NCBI GenBank assembly: GCA_018343915.1 | Contig: JABRWF010000005.1 | Coordinates: 4,127,001-4,191,000, forward strand | DNA: 64,000 bases | Source of the DNA: Agroathelia rolfsii | Taxonomy: Eukaryota > Basidiomycota > Agaricomycetes > Amylocorticiales > Amylocorticiaceae | Reading direction: 5' to 3' | The notes under the pieces: model-generated | Database searches by the model: none | The model's input: only the letters and a program-made list of their open reading frames with translations | Told to the model about the DNA's origin: nothing | Shown: positions 48,701 through 59,246 of the stretch, piece by piece | Layout: every line of letters begins with the position of its first letter | Position numbering within the stretch: the first letter of the stretch is position 1 | Made by a program: the position numbers and the translations under genes

Positions 48701-50972
48701 TTACCCGAGAATGCAAAGCGTCGTGTTAGGACGAGTATGGATCGGGCAGTACCGCTTCCGCCTGCCAAAAAGGCTCGCAAAGGTAAGTGCTTGTCAGGAA
48801 TATCGTCTTTTCTTAATTGATATACTAAATCTCGGGTTCGTTCAGATGATGGATCGTCAAGGTTATCGGTTGTCGCTTCAGAACCGGATAGTCGGGCACC
48901 ACCCACCTCCCGTTCGCGTTCACAGAGCGAGATGCAGTCCCCACTAGCAACAGCCGCGCAACTGGTGGCAGCAATCCACGATTCATTCTCCCCACTGTCA
49001 GATGTTACCATGGAAGAGACCTCTGCCCCGTTACAGGCCCTTGATTCCGCAAGTCGTGCGCCGGAAGCCATCCTTATTCAAGGTGCATCCAGTACAGATA
49101 CTTCCACCCCCGCGACACAACCTCCATCTGCATTCATCGAAGGCCCTTCTGTGAAACCGCCTTCTCGGCGTGTGCCGCTATTCGAGCAAGATCTCGTCCT
49201 CGACGCGTCTTTGTTTGGTACGCGCCGCGATCGGAAAGGCAAACCGCGCGCTCCATCCCCATCTCCTGTTGATTTGCTTCCAAACGATGAGTTACCTGCA
49301 CCAGTTATTATACACGAAGCAGACGGTAGCGTGGTCCTGGAGGAGATTGACTCACCAGCGGTCCGACGCCGGAAGAATATGGAGAGGAAAGCGCAAAAGT
49401 CGCGGGAGATAGCGAGCACGTCCTCGTCTCATCCATTGTCGCGGCCTCCGACGACGAACCTTGACGGCTCAGAGTCCGAGCGGGCGGTGAGCGCTGCGAT
49501 CGAAATTGGAGACGATGAAGAGTTGTCAGAGCTCAGCGAGTTGAGTGACTTTGAAGACGAAAAAGGGGCGGATGACGAGGTTCAACAGCAGCTTACAACA
49601 ACTGTTGAGCAGCACCTTGAAGAGACTCGTTTAGATGATGCCAGTGGTATAAATGGTCAAGATATGGACGCTCCGATGAAAATCGAGGATAGAACCGACT
49701 CGTTCCTACCTAAAGTGACAGAAAATGCGCTCAAAGAGAAACTCAGGTCACCTATTCTGGATTTTAGACAAAACTCCTTATCCACCCCGCAAAACACCGA
49801 TACTTCGATTGCCCCTTTGGCCGTTCCACATGCATCTACCTTGAGTTCAAGTTCTGTGCCACAACCTGTTCCTAGTACCTTGGACTCGATTGTCGGTCAG
49901 CCCAAGAAACCCCAGTCATTGCCCTCTCTAGCCCACACAACGACTTCAGCTGAAGGCCAACGCCTTTCTGACGACCATGAAATTGCCCAGATTATGATAT
50001 TACTCGCAGACTCGTCACGCGACCCTACCAGAAACGCTAGCCATCGGAGAGCCTCAGTGAGTGTTCTACCCGAAGCCTCTGCTTCATCCGTCGAACGATA
50101 TATGGTCGAGCAACATCCATCATCATCATCGAACGAAACTAGAAGGACTGTTTCTGGCCCGCCCATGCAGTCGATTTCAGCCCCACCTACTCGGTCGGTA
50201 CAGGGACACCTATCACCAGAACATGCGATGTACTCCGGTCTTGCCGATGTCCCTTCTCTCACCGCTATAGAAGATTCTACTAGCAGGGGAGCAGAATCCG
50301 TAGCGGGGCCTTCTCGAGCGCAGGATGAAGATTTGTCTGTCGATGCGGACAGTGATGGGAAAGTAAGGCCAGGGACCATCGGTAAGCCCTTTTGAGAGAA
50401 GCCCTTTCCGTCGTCAATTCATTAACTCTTGTTGTATAGTATGGGCACGCATGGGTATGGAAACATTTTCTCCGAATTATATTTGCCACGTTAATCCCTG
50501 ACTTTTCTCAGAGAGTGGTCCCCGCTGGCCGGCTATTGTAGTGGATGAACAAGACCCGGAAATACCCACTTCCGTCAGGCAAACTAAGAAGGATAATACC
50601 AATTTGATTCGGTTCCTAGAGGAGAAGCCTTCATGGTAAGAATAACTTCCCCTTTCATATACGACGGCGTTCGAAAGTCTTATTACGGCATTCTCTAGGC
50701 ACTACATGACGTTGCCCAAATTGAAGCTTCTTGGGGTATCCGAAAGCAAGTGATGTTATTCCTCGGGCATAGAATGAAAGGCTGACGACCAAGACAGGGT
50801 TTGACAGCGAGTGTCTTGCCATCAAGACTGCCAGTGTCCGCAAAAAGTTCAGCAAGCGAGAGCTGAGTGAAGCTTATCAGTAAGTTTTTTTTTTTTTACC
50901 AGAAACTTGTGGCGACGGACTGGCTGACGAGGAGGGCATGGACAGGAAAGCGATGAGTCTATTGAGCGGATA
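45726..50972 (+). CDS. BRPF/Nto1-like PHD-bromodomain-PWWP chromatin protein
   Basis: Scaffold of a NuA3/MOZ-type histone acetyltransferase complex; reads histone H3 marks. About 1461 residues, 16 exons: 45726-45852, 45911-45961, 46018-46187, 46241-46450, 46506-46673, 46733-46906, 46961-47296, 47347-47516, 47575-47719, 47780-48782, 48846-50381, 50440-50454, 50512-50635, 50699-50745, 50798-50879, 50945-50972. Order: EPL1-like segment ([29 protein letters not shown]); PHD finger from CAIC (134); extended PHD ([14 protein letters not shown] to CYCEKH); bromodomain (about 413-545, [23 protein letters not shown]); about 800 disordered residues with a Pro run, a Lys/Glu coil and acidic patches; PWWP-like domain (about 1360-1440, [15 protein letters not shown]). 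Intron 14 is a consensus GC-AG intron (GCAAGT, 50746-50797). The last exon is inferred from a GTAAGT donor at 50880; otherwise the stop is at 50883. Confidence 0.92.
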
Positions 50973-51214
50973 ATAATGTGTTGTTGTATACAACATGTAT
51001 ATGTGTGTTGTAATATTACCCTATAGCCAGCTATTACTATTAGCCCTTGTATAGAACTGTTTGTAATTGACCTTGGACGGCAAAACGATAGTGCGTTTGC
51101 TTGAATGTCTGGGTTTGAAATCCATGAAGCGCGGAGTCTGAACATGGTTTATGGCCCAAGATAGGCCCGACCACAGCCAGTTGTTGGTCCAAAAGCATTG
51201 TACTCTCTCCAGCC

Positions 51215-53357
51215 ATGGCCGAAGACGACCTGAATCCTACCGTGTCTGAGGGGGCACAGACCGCGGCATCTGCTGAGGAATTATCAGCAAATTCTGGCTA
51301 CACCGAGCAACACACTGAACCGCGTACGATAGCACTCGCTTCGTCAAGTACGAGCCACCTGACATTCAGCCCGTGTCTATAGAATCACTGCTATCGCGAA
51401 AGAGGGAGCGTGAGGTATCCGTAGAGCCTATCCCATCCCACCCCACGATAGATGTACGTGTTGTCGCGATCCAAGACACCTTTTGCCTCATGCTGCTCCA
51501 TAGGAAGACGGTGATATCAATATCAGCCAAGACACGAAAGAAAAGTATCAATCCAGCAAGAAGAATCGTGTTCACCTTGACTCCACTACTGAGGAGCAGG
51601 CGGAAGATAACACGCCACAGAACGTGACGCCTCCTCGGACGGGCTCACCAGGTCTGGATGTTACATCCCCACAACATGAAATCAAAGTGCGCCAAATTAG
51701 CCAGGGTGTGGAAGATATCAGTTGGAAAACCAAATCTCAGGATGACGCAGCCCCAGAGGCAACTATCACACCGGACGAGCCATCACTCATCGACAGTGAA
51801 CCAACTGATGCTGAAATCACATCGATTGCCGAGCCACCAGCTGAGTCGTCGGACACTGCCGTGACTCCTGCAGCTGGCTATCAAGAGCATCCGCCAACCG
51901 TATCTGCATCGCAAGACTCTATCGAAAGCGTGGAATTGGAGAAGGGCCTGAAGCGTAAGCTTTCTGAGCGAGCATCAAGTGCAGGGCCTGAGATCGACAG
52001 CAAGGCCGCCGCCGTTGAGACCCAAAAACGACCTCGTGATGACGCAGACAAAGACGACAATCCTCGCGAGACCAAACGACCATCTCCACCCCCGGAGAAA
52101 GAGAAGCCTATATCACCTGCACCTAAGCTAGTGAGTCAAACACACCTTATCCATAGCATAGTGACATGTTAATGAACACGCGTAGGGCGGCTTCATGTCC
52201 TATGCATCTACCAGTTCCCCCTTCGCGTCAGTGAAGGGCAAGAGCCTCTTTTCTTCTAGTGGCGCATCCTCTTCTTCATTCAGCCTCAAATCCCCGTCCC
52301 CCGCACTGGCATCGCAAACCTCATTGTTAAGTGGCGAGGCATCCAGTTCATCATCATCCTCAGTCACTCAAGATGCCCCTTCAACACCCAAAAAAACTGG
52401 CTTTGAAGCTTTTGCGAGCACATCGTCCCCCTTCGCATCAGTTGCTCGGTCAAAATCCCCCACCGGCTTCGGTGGCTCGAGCTTCAGCCGCAGCAAATCC
52501 CCATCCCGGCGAGGTAATCTGGGTGGCTCAAATGCGTTTTCAGCCTACGCCAAAGGCGGTGCTCAAGGATTCTCCACGCCTGCAGTCAAGCGACCGCGCG
52601 CTGGATCGCCCGATAGCATCTCTTCCACCTTGGATCGTCAGTCGGGCAACGAGTCCAACGGTGCACCCGATGGTGTCCAGGGTGACGACGAGGAAAGCGC
52701 GCGCAGGCCAAGTCAGTCAAGTCATCGATCGTCCTTCAGTGACAAGCTCCGGGCGGAGGGTGAGGCGCGCGAAAGCGGTAGTGAAGAGGAGGACACCGCC
52801 AAGGTCCATCTCACCGAGCAAGAAGGTAAGTGTCGATTATATATGTATGGCAACAGAGACCTTGCTTACATCTCCTCTGTAGTCACTACGGGAGAGGAAG
52901 ACGAAGAAACTATCATATCGTGCCGTGGCAAGTTGTTTGCACTAAGCCCGGAAAATCAATGGAAAGAGCGGGGAACGGGGACATTCAAATTGAATGTGCG
53001 ACGAGAGGACTTTACTGGGGCCCGGTTAGGTATACCACAGATAACTGTTTGAACATGCATTTGGAGCTGATATTTGCCCACCAGTCATGCGTAAGGAGGC
53101 CGTGTATAACCTTCTTCTCAATGTGCCTCTCTTTGCTGGGATGAAGTGTTTCTTGGCCAATGATCCAAGATATCTTCGTTTCAGTGTTTTGGAGAACGGA
53201 TCTACTGTACACTATAACTTGCGTGTACGTGCTTCGTTTTTTTTTTTTAATCCAAGGATATCTGTATCTTACAAGATTTTCTTTTCAGGTGAGCAATCCT
53301 AAGATAGGAGAGGACCTTCTGTCGGAAATCAACAGTTATATCCCCCTTCCATCATAA
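51215..53357 (+). CDS. Ran-binding domain protein (RanBP3/Yrb2/Hba1-like)
   Basis: Nuclear cofactor of CRM1/exportin export in this family. About 590 residues. Exons from 51504 are secure: 51504-52130, 52186-52825, 52883-53029, 53085-53224, 53289-53357. They follow an earlier exon ending at 51453 that contains RKREREVSVEP. Features: a bipartite basic, Ser-rich first half; two copies of a STSSPFASV motif (about 14 kb-independent, 52204 and 52419) resembling FG-nucleoporin-like patches; then a C-terminal Ran-binding domain (HLTEQEVTTGEEDEETI, RGKLFAL, WKERGTGTFKLNVRR, ARLVMRKEAVYNLLLNVPLF, KCFLANDPRYLRFSV). The 5' end is uncertain: the ATG at 51215 opens a frame that stops at 51380, and a join 51215-51243 to 51333-51453 restores frame but uses a weak donor (GTCTGA). 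Confidence 0.85.
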
Positions 53358-55083
53358 ATAGCACCCTGCTTTGGGATGTTAGATTTGGATGCGAATTCTA
53401 GCCTTGACAAACGATTGCTTGTTTTTGCTTGTTGCTTTTTTCGACTGCTGGAGGACATTGATACGCTCCATGCATGTAAACTTATATATATTGTCTCCTA
53501 GTATTATGGAAGCTATTGCTCTTAACACCGTAATTGTGACGATCTGTCATTTCAATAACTCAACTAGTACTCAGTACCCAGTACCAGAGGGCGTTCGGTG
53601 ACTATTGGACCGTCAAGTCCACAAAACCAAGCTCTGTCTTACTCAAAATGGTCGGAACTGACACAATTGGCGTGAACAAAATCTTCTCAAGATCGATGGT
53701 ATCTCATTACACGTGTGTTTGTTCAATTAAAGCCTACTGTCCCATCTTGCTACAAATTTATGGACCACGGTTCCTATCTTTTTCGAGAGATTATCACTGT
53801 AGATAATCAGTGTTGATCAACCCCTTTCCAAAATTCGGTTTTAATTCCCAAAGCTCCGGGTTGGGAGCTTCAGGTCGATTTGGCAGTATCTGATTATTAC
53901 AATCAACATTCCAATGGACAGAGAATCCTTTCTTGGTTTTAGCTGAACACAAATGGTTAGACAACATTTCGTGATAAGATACAACCCTGATGGGCAACAT
54001 ACGGTTCATGATGCTCCCCGTAATGTGAAGGGGAGTCAGCATACGTGCTGACCCTCTTCGATACGAAAGATGAGGACCCGCTCTAATAGGGGACAATAAT
54101 ATCGCCATTATAGCGCACCGCCAAGAGATAGAGACAAGGCGAGGAGTGCTAACCGAACTATGGCTATAGGCATACACTTCGTTTGTGCGACTTTAACCAT
54201 CAGCTTTTCGCATAATTGTACTATGTCAGAGCATCGCGGCTTGCTGTATTTCCATATTATTCGTACTTTGGTGGGGGACATAACTTCTGGAGGGTAACGT
54301 AGATAGCCCTATCATCCTTTCTGAGTCCTCTCTTATATCTCGTAGCCTCTTGGTGGTTGGAGCACAACTGATAAGCTGACATTGCGAGCGGATTCAGCTT
54401 TGTGTGGACACTGACAGATGTAGGAACGCCGTGGTGAATCACGGTGGTATCCTCCAAGTGCTATAGGATATCTTGGTGCCAGCGCTAGTAGCTCAATTTT
54501 TTTTTTCCTTCTAAAGCTCTCGAAAGCATGTCACCTGCTCCTCCCTAAGAGATCTGCAAGCTTTGCGGTGCTGCTGTCCGAGTCGCCATAGATAACTATA
54601 GGATTTGGCTCAGGATGAGAATGCTAAACTGGGCATCACCAAAATCTTGTGATAATCAAATGGGTGTGTGCACTTGTGATGGCAGAAAGTAGAGGTAGTG
54701 TTCAATAGCCTGAGCAAATAGCAAGAATGGGGTCAAGCTCAAAATGTACATGTAATGTGTGATTGCAAACCATTGTTATGTTGTTTTGATGATATTATGA
54801 CGCAATGGATAGATGGTGCCCAAGACCTCACGTCGGTCTCACTGTCTCAGTGCCATGAGCCGTCTAAGTTTGTCTTCGTACCAACCAGTGGCAGTTGTGG
54901 CATATTACCATTATTTCTCCCCCTTATTCGTTGAGTCTCAAGTATATTACTAAAAATACAGACAGCTTTGTCTAATCATGCCCATCTGTAGTATCCCTAG
55001 CCTATCAGCTGGGCGTGTGTCCCAGTCGCAGGCTTACTCAGCCCTGAAGAAGCTAGCTGTAGTACCGGGTCTCATTTCAGTGC
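53358..55083. other. intergenic, 1.7 kb, weak coding-like pieces
   Basis: No gene can be modelled. On the minus strand an open frame at 54257-54457 and another at 53794-54177 are moderately protein-like but share no recognisable family. Within the latter, in another frame, an ATG at 54173 opens a signal-peptide-like stretch (IAIVRLALLALSLSLGG). It is followed by a GTGCGC donor and gives only a 30-odd-residue product. Treat as unproven. A T-run lies near 54500. Confidence 0.4.
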
Positions 55084-56679
55084 ATGGATTGCAAGAACTG
55101 TGAACAAAAGCAACGTCAATTCTACTGCAAAAATTGCATTGGATTCCGGTATGTCCTGTCTGTATATTCTGCTTGTCCTTACTGATAAACTTTATCGTAA
55201 AGACTCAAGGAAGCTCGTCATCAGCTTCACAATCTCCGTGCAGATCGAGATGCAGAAATCCTCAAGAGCACCATCGCCCTTGATTTTGTAAAGAATGCTA
55301 GAAGCACGCGCGCTCTTATCGCCTCCAGTCAGGCTAGGCTGGAGCATGTCAAGGCTGCAGTAGCACAGCTGCAAGCAGGCAACGAACAGAGTGTGTAATG
55401 GATTACTATCTGAAGTCTATGTCCCCTAACAACCTCATAGAACGATTAAAACTTGCCCAGTTGCGCTCGTCTCTCTTGAAACGACGGAACACGGTCTCTG
55501 CTGCTGTTGCAACGCTCCCATCGTCACCCGCTTCGGTCTCAGGGGAGATCACTCGCGCAATGCAAACGTTTTCCTCCTTATCGTCGACCCTTGCCCGTGC
55601 ACGATCTGGACTTGTGCAGGAATTGGTCGAAGTTTTCCATGTTGTCGAAGTAGGAGGACGACCTCCAATTGGTGGCAAGGCTGGCACCAAGGGCGAATGG
55701 ACGATTGGCGACCTTGTGCTGCCTGTTCCCGGTGATATTCGAAGTTAGTTAGTCTCTTTATGCCAACTTTCTTCGTGTTTCATGACTGAGGCCATCCCCA
55801 GGATATCCGCCCGATCACATCAACGCCGTACTCACGCACACAATTCAATTTCTTAGTCTGCTCACATTCTATCTCGGCGTCAAGCTTCCATTCGAGATTA
55901 CTTGGAGTGGTAAAAAGCTGGGTATTGGTATGCCAACTATTGGTGCTGGTCGAGGAGGCGAATCAGGAGGCTGGGCAAGGTAAGCTATATTGTCGCACAT
56001 CGGCAGTGATTCATACCACTAAGCCTATTCCCATATATAAGATGGCATCCTCACCATCCTTTACACTTGACATCCGTCTCCTCTTCCTCTTCTGCAGTAG
56101 GACCGGCACAGGATCCACCTGTTCCATCCGACTTATCAGCATCTACCACCTTACCACCTCTCTCGCCATCCGTCTCCGATTCGTTTATAGAGCAACAGCA
56201 ACCAGTGCTTCCAGCGTCATCCTCGAGTTTCACGACCGCCCTCGCTATGCTGCTATATAATGTCTGTTATCTAGCCCATACGCAGGGTGTCGATATTCCC
56301 CTTGCTCAAGCGGGCGATGTACTCAGTAATCTCTGGGCTGTGTGTTGTAGCACAGAGTTAGGCAGGTTAGTTTACATGTCAATTCACATTAATATGCATG
56401 CCTCCTTTTTTTCTGACTCCCAACATGATTTGTAGGCATTCGCACGAAACCCATCCAATCTTAGCTCCACCTACATCTCCTTCCTTTGGGATGGATTTCC
56501 AGCAGCTCCTGCAAGCCACAACGGCGCCAAGGGCAAAGAATGTGCCAACTCAGAAGAGCAAGATTGATAACAGTAGCCGTGCACACAAGCCCAAAGCGTC
56601 AAGCTCGCGCGCTACAGAGACGATCATAGAAGACGACGGTTGGGACCTTGTTGATGACGCAACGGACGGTTTTGAATGA
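55084..56679 (+). CDS. ATG14: Atg14/UVRAG-family autophagy protein
   Basis: Predicted targeting subunit of the autophagy-specific class III PI3-kinase complex (Vps34-Vps15-Vps30). Six exons: 55084-55148, 55203-55390, 55441-55743, 55802-55979, 56042-56365, 56436-56679; 433 residues. The N-terminus carries the signature Cys pairs Cys3-X2-Cys6 and Cys15-X2-Cys18 (MDCKNCEQ..., FYCKNCIG), followed by a long coiled coil (about residues 22-110). A beta/helix domain continues from ELVEVFHVVEV through YPPDHINAVLTHTIQFL, KLPFEITWSGKKLGIG and the C-terminal ALAMLLYNVCYLAHTQG block. The stop at 55396 and the frame opening at 55398 are joined correctly by the intron 55391-55440. UVRAG/Vps38 is the alternative, but the N-terminal Cys pairs favour Atg14. 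Its 3' end faces ATG18. Confidence 0.85.
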
Positions 56680-56720
56680 ATGACCCGCATTGTGATACCC
56701 GGGCTTAATTTATCCCAACA

Positions 56721-56822
56721 ATGATAAATATATTTATTAGTGTATAATCAATAAGTTTCTTTCATGAATTTTCAAATGTCTTGATCTTTCAAAGGACATG
56801 GTTGTGTAGGATGTAAAAGCCA
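56721..56822 (+). repeat. diverged direct repeat, copy A
   Basis: About 100 bp. Starts ATGATAAATATATTTATTAG and ends around GGTTGTGTAGGATGTAAAA. Both ends match copy B at 57141-57243 in the same order and nearly the same spacing (65 and 68 bases between anchor blocks), while the middle is diverged. Confidence 0.65.
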
Positions 56823-57140
56823 ATGGAGATTCACCATGATAAGATAAGCTCGAGGATCCAAGTACGTCCGCAAATGAACAGTAGGAGGTAGTGGCAGTAT
56901 GCCACCAGCACAACCCACCTCTCTACCATCACCGTCTGCACTTTCTACGTTTCTTCTCTATTAACGATGTATCGCACTACAAGTGTACGCAATGACTCGG
57001 AGTAGTCGACTTGTCCAATTTCAACATGACACTTGCATTGGCTAGCAATAACAAGATTATTTTGTAGGGGTACGAAGAAAAATAATAATGACTTCCCGCT
57101 AGTACATGATCTGGGTCGTTTCGGGAGTGTTTACATCGAA

Positions 57141-57243
57141 ATGAAAAACGTGTTTATTAGTATATAATAACCATCAGTATCTTTTTCCTCGATTTCTTAG
57201 TATTATGTACGCAACCGAACACGATTGTGTAGGACGCAAAACT
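57141..57243 (+). repeat. diverged direct repeat, copy B
   Basis: Partner of copy A, 420 bp downstream. The first 20 bases share about 16 positions with copy A, and the 22-base block ending at 57241 shares 18 positions. Confidence 0.65.
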
Positions 57244-57389
57244 AGTCGATATTTGATCAGCATATATACGAGAAGTTGGACATGTCTGCTACGAAAAAAA
57301 AAAACCACTACGTAATTAGCGGAAAAAAGGGAGAAATTACAAAATATCTAAATTAATATCCTCATAATCGTTGACTCAGGTTATCGAAA

Positions 57390-58960
57390 TCAAAACTTTG
57401 ATGTGTCTGGTTCTTCGCCCGAATCCAGCAAGCTGTTGACAAAAAAAAAATGATCAGCTTATGAAAAAAACACGCATACAAGTCATCCGCCTTACCTATA
57501 CTGCTTAGTCATCACACACTCTCCTCCATTCTCCAAATCAATATTATACGAGTAGAAATAGCCCTCGGAAGAGACGACCATCACCTGTGGCATCGTCCCA
57601 CTGAGGGCCACGATCGTCTTTGCGCCGCTCGTTGGCAGGCGGAGGAACGCAAAATCGCGCGAGGGTTCCCACATCTCCGTCAACGCACCAGGTAGATAAC
57701 CGCCAACGGAATGAGAGAGTGACTTGGTGACTTGTAATGAGCGTTTCCGTAGGCTAGACGAGACGCTGGTGCCGCTCCCACTACCCTTCTTCTTACCGTT
57801 GATGAATTCTTCATACCCACCCGCGACGCCGCCCTGGTCGTCCTTGCTGTCCACCGAGCCGGACGGGCTGGATGGTGGCTTTGAAGAGGAACTGCCGCCG
57901 CCGCTGGAATGATGTGCCGGACCGAGCTTGAATATATGCACGGTATCATGCGCACTGCTGACTGCCATGAGGGACGACATACTGTTGAAGTTGATCGAGT
58001 AGATGCGTGCCTCGCGCGTGCCACGGCGGAACTGGTAGAGCTTCTCCGCGCCGGGTACGCTCCAGACACGGATGACGGTACCCTTCTCCGAGGCTGTAGC
58101 GAGCAGGTTTCCGGTGGAGTTCAAGGAGAGGAAGGAGAGTGGCGATTTATGAGCTTGGATGACGTTGGCAACAGTAAGGGAGCGTGTTGAGAATAGGAGG
58201 ACGTCGCCGGATTGAGAGGCGTTTGCTGAGGGGGCTGAGGGTGATTGGGATGAGGATTGGGGGGCAAGGGGTGTACTTGGCGATGGCACAGGAGATGGAT
58301 AGGCCAGATATGACGAGTCCGCCGAAGGCGAGAGGGCACATATGGCTATTCTGTGTGTTAGGAGAGCTGTGCATTTATGTAGTAACTCGCTGTCAGCGCA
58401 CCTTCAGGGTTTGGTGTTGTTTCAATGACATGAAGCAAGCGCATATTCGAAATATCATATATATATATTTCTGTCTCCAGTACGATGACAATCGTCTTTC
58501 GATTCAACTTGACGGCGAGAATGGATGATGGGAAGAGCAGCTCGCAGATCATGGATTGTCGCTATGCCAAAGTAAGCTACATCATCAGGAACGGCGATGG
58601 ACAAGGTTAGAGATACTTTTGTATTGACAATCTGTAGCTTCCGTGGGCTGGACTGGGGTTGATCGGCTGCACCGACGAGCGCAATGAGCGAGGTACAGAA
58701 CAACATTTCAACAATGCCTCGGGCGCCATCGTCTGTGGAAGGCATAAGACATGGGCAGCGTACCAGAAGGGCAGCATCACATACTCATAGTATAGACACG
58801 ACCAAATGGGTCGCAGTTGGTGATGCTGTAGCCCTTCTTTGTACCTACAGAGACGCATCTAGAGTTGCAGGTGAATACATAGATACAGCAGCCAGCTTAG
58901 AGCAGCAGTGACCAACGTGAAGTCTTGGTTGAAGTTGGCAAAGAGAAAGTTGTTTGCCAT
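57390..58960 (-). CDS. ATG18: PROPPIN autophagy protein Atg18/WIPI
   Basis: Seven-bladed beta-propeller that binds PI3P and PI(3,5)P2 at the phagophore and vacuole. Six exons in minus order: 58917-58960, 58785-58858, 58617-58732, 58561-58402, 57496-58345, 57390-57432; 428 residues. Opens [20 protein letters not shown] with [16 protein letters not shown], the family start. Blade motifs include [61 protein letters not shown]. The lipid-binding FRRGT motif is at about residue 235, then IYSINFN..S. Between the last blades there is a Ser/Gly-rich loop of about 60 residues (membrane-inserting loop region). C-terminus [13 protein letters not shown]. The ATG14-like gene, which acts upstream in the same PI3P pathway, lies tail to tail with it. 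Confidence 0.94.
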
Positions 58961-59246
58961 TGTGTAAGCGTAAGAGAAGAGTCGAAAGCTTTGCTGTTAT
59001 CGCAGTTTGATGATTGTAAGCAGTTCTTTGGATGGTATAAAGTACACGTTGAGAAGGAGCAGTTGTGAGTTATGAATGACTCTTGCTCGCAGGAGTGACG
59101 CTGCTTCGTGAGCAGTGCGGAGACCACATTTGCATCCGGGCTACTGGCGCTCACACCAGCAGTAAAGGCATCAATCACATTTAAGTTCACGCACGACTAT
59201 CATACATACATATTATCGTTGATAAATACAGGAATATAATAATTCA

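Larger units (their letters stand above)
56680..57389. other. convergent spacer ATG14/ATG18 with duplicated segment
   Basis: 710 bp between the 3' ends of the two autophagy genes, AT-rich, no coding signal. It contains an imperfect direct duplication (see the two repeat entries), plus poly-A runs near 57293-57304. Confidence 0.7.

Noticed and set aside
55390..55441. Stop followed by a new ATG suggesting two genes in ATG14
   Set aside because: A 50-nt intron (55391-55440) joins both frames into one continuous protein.
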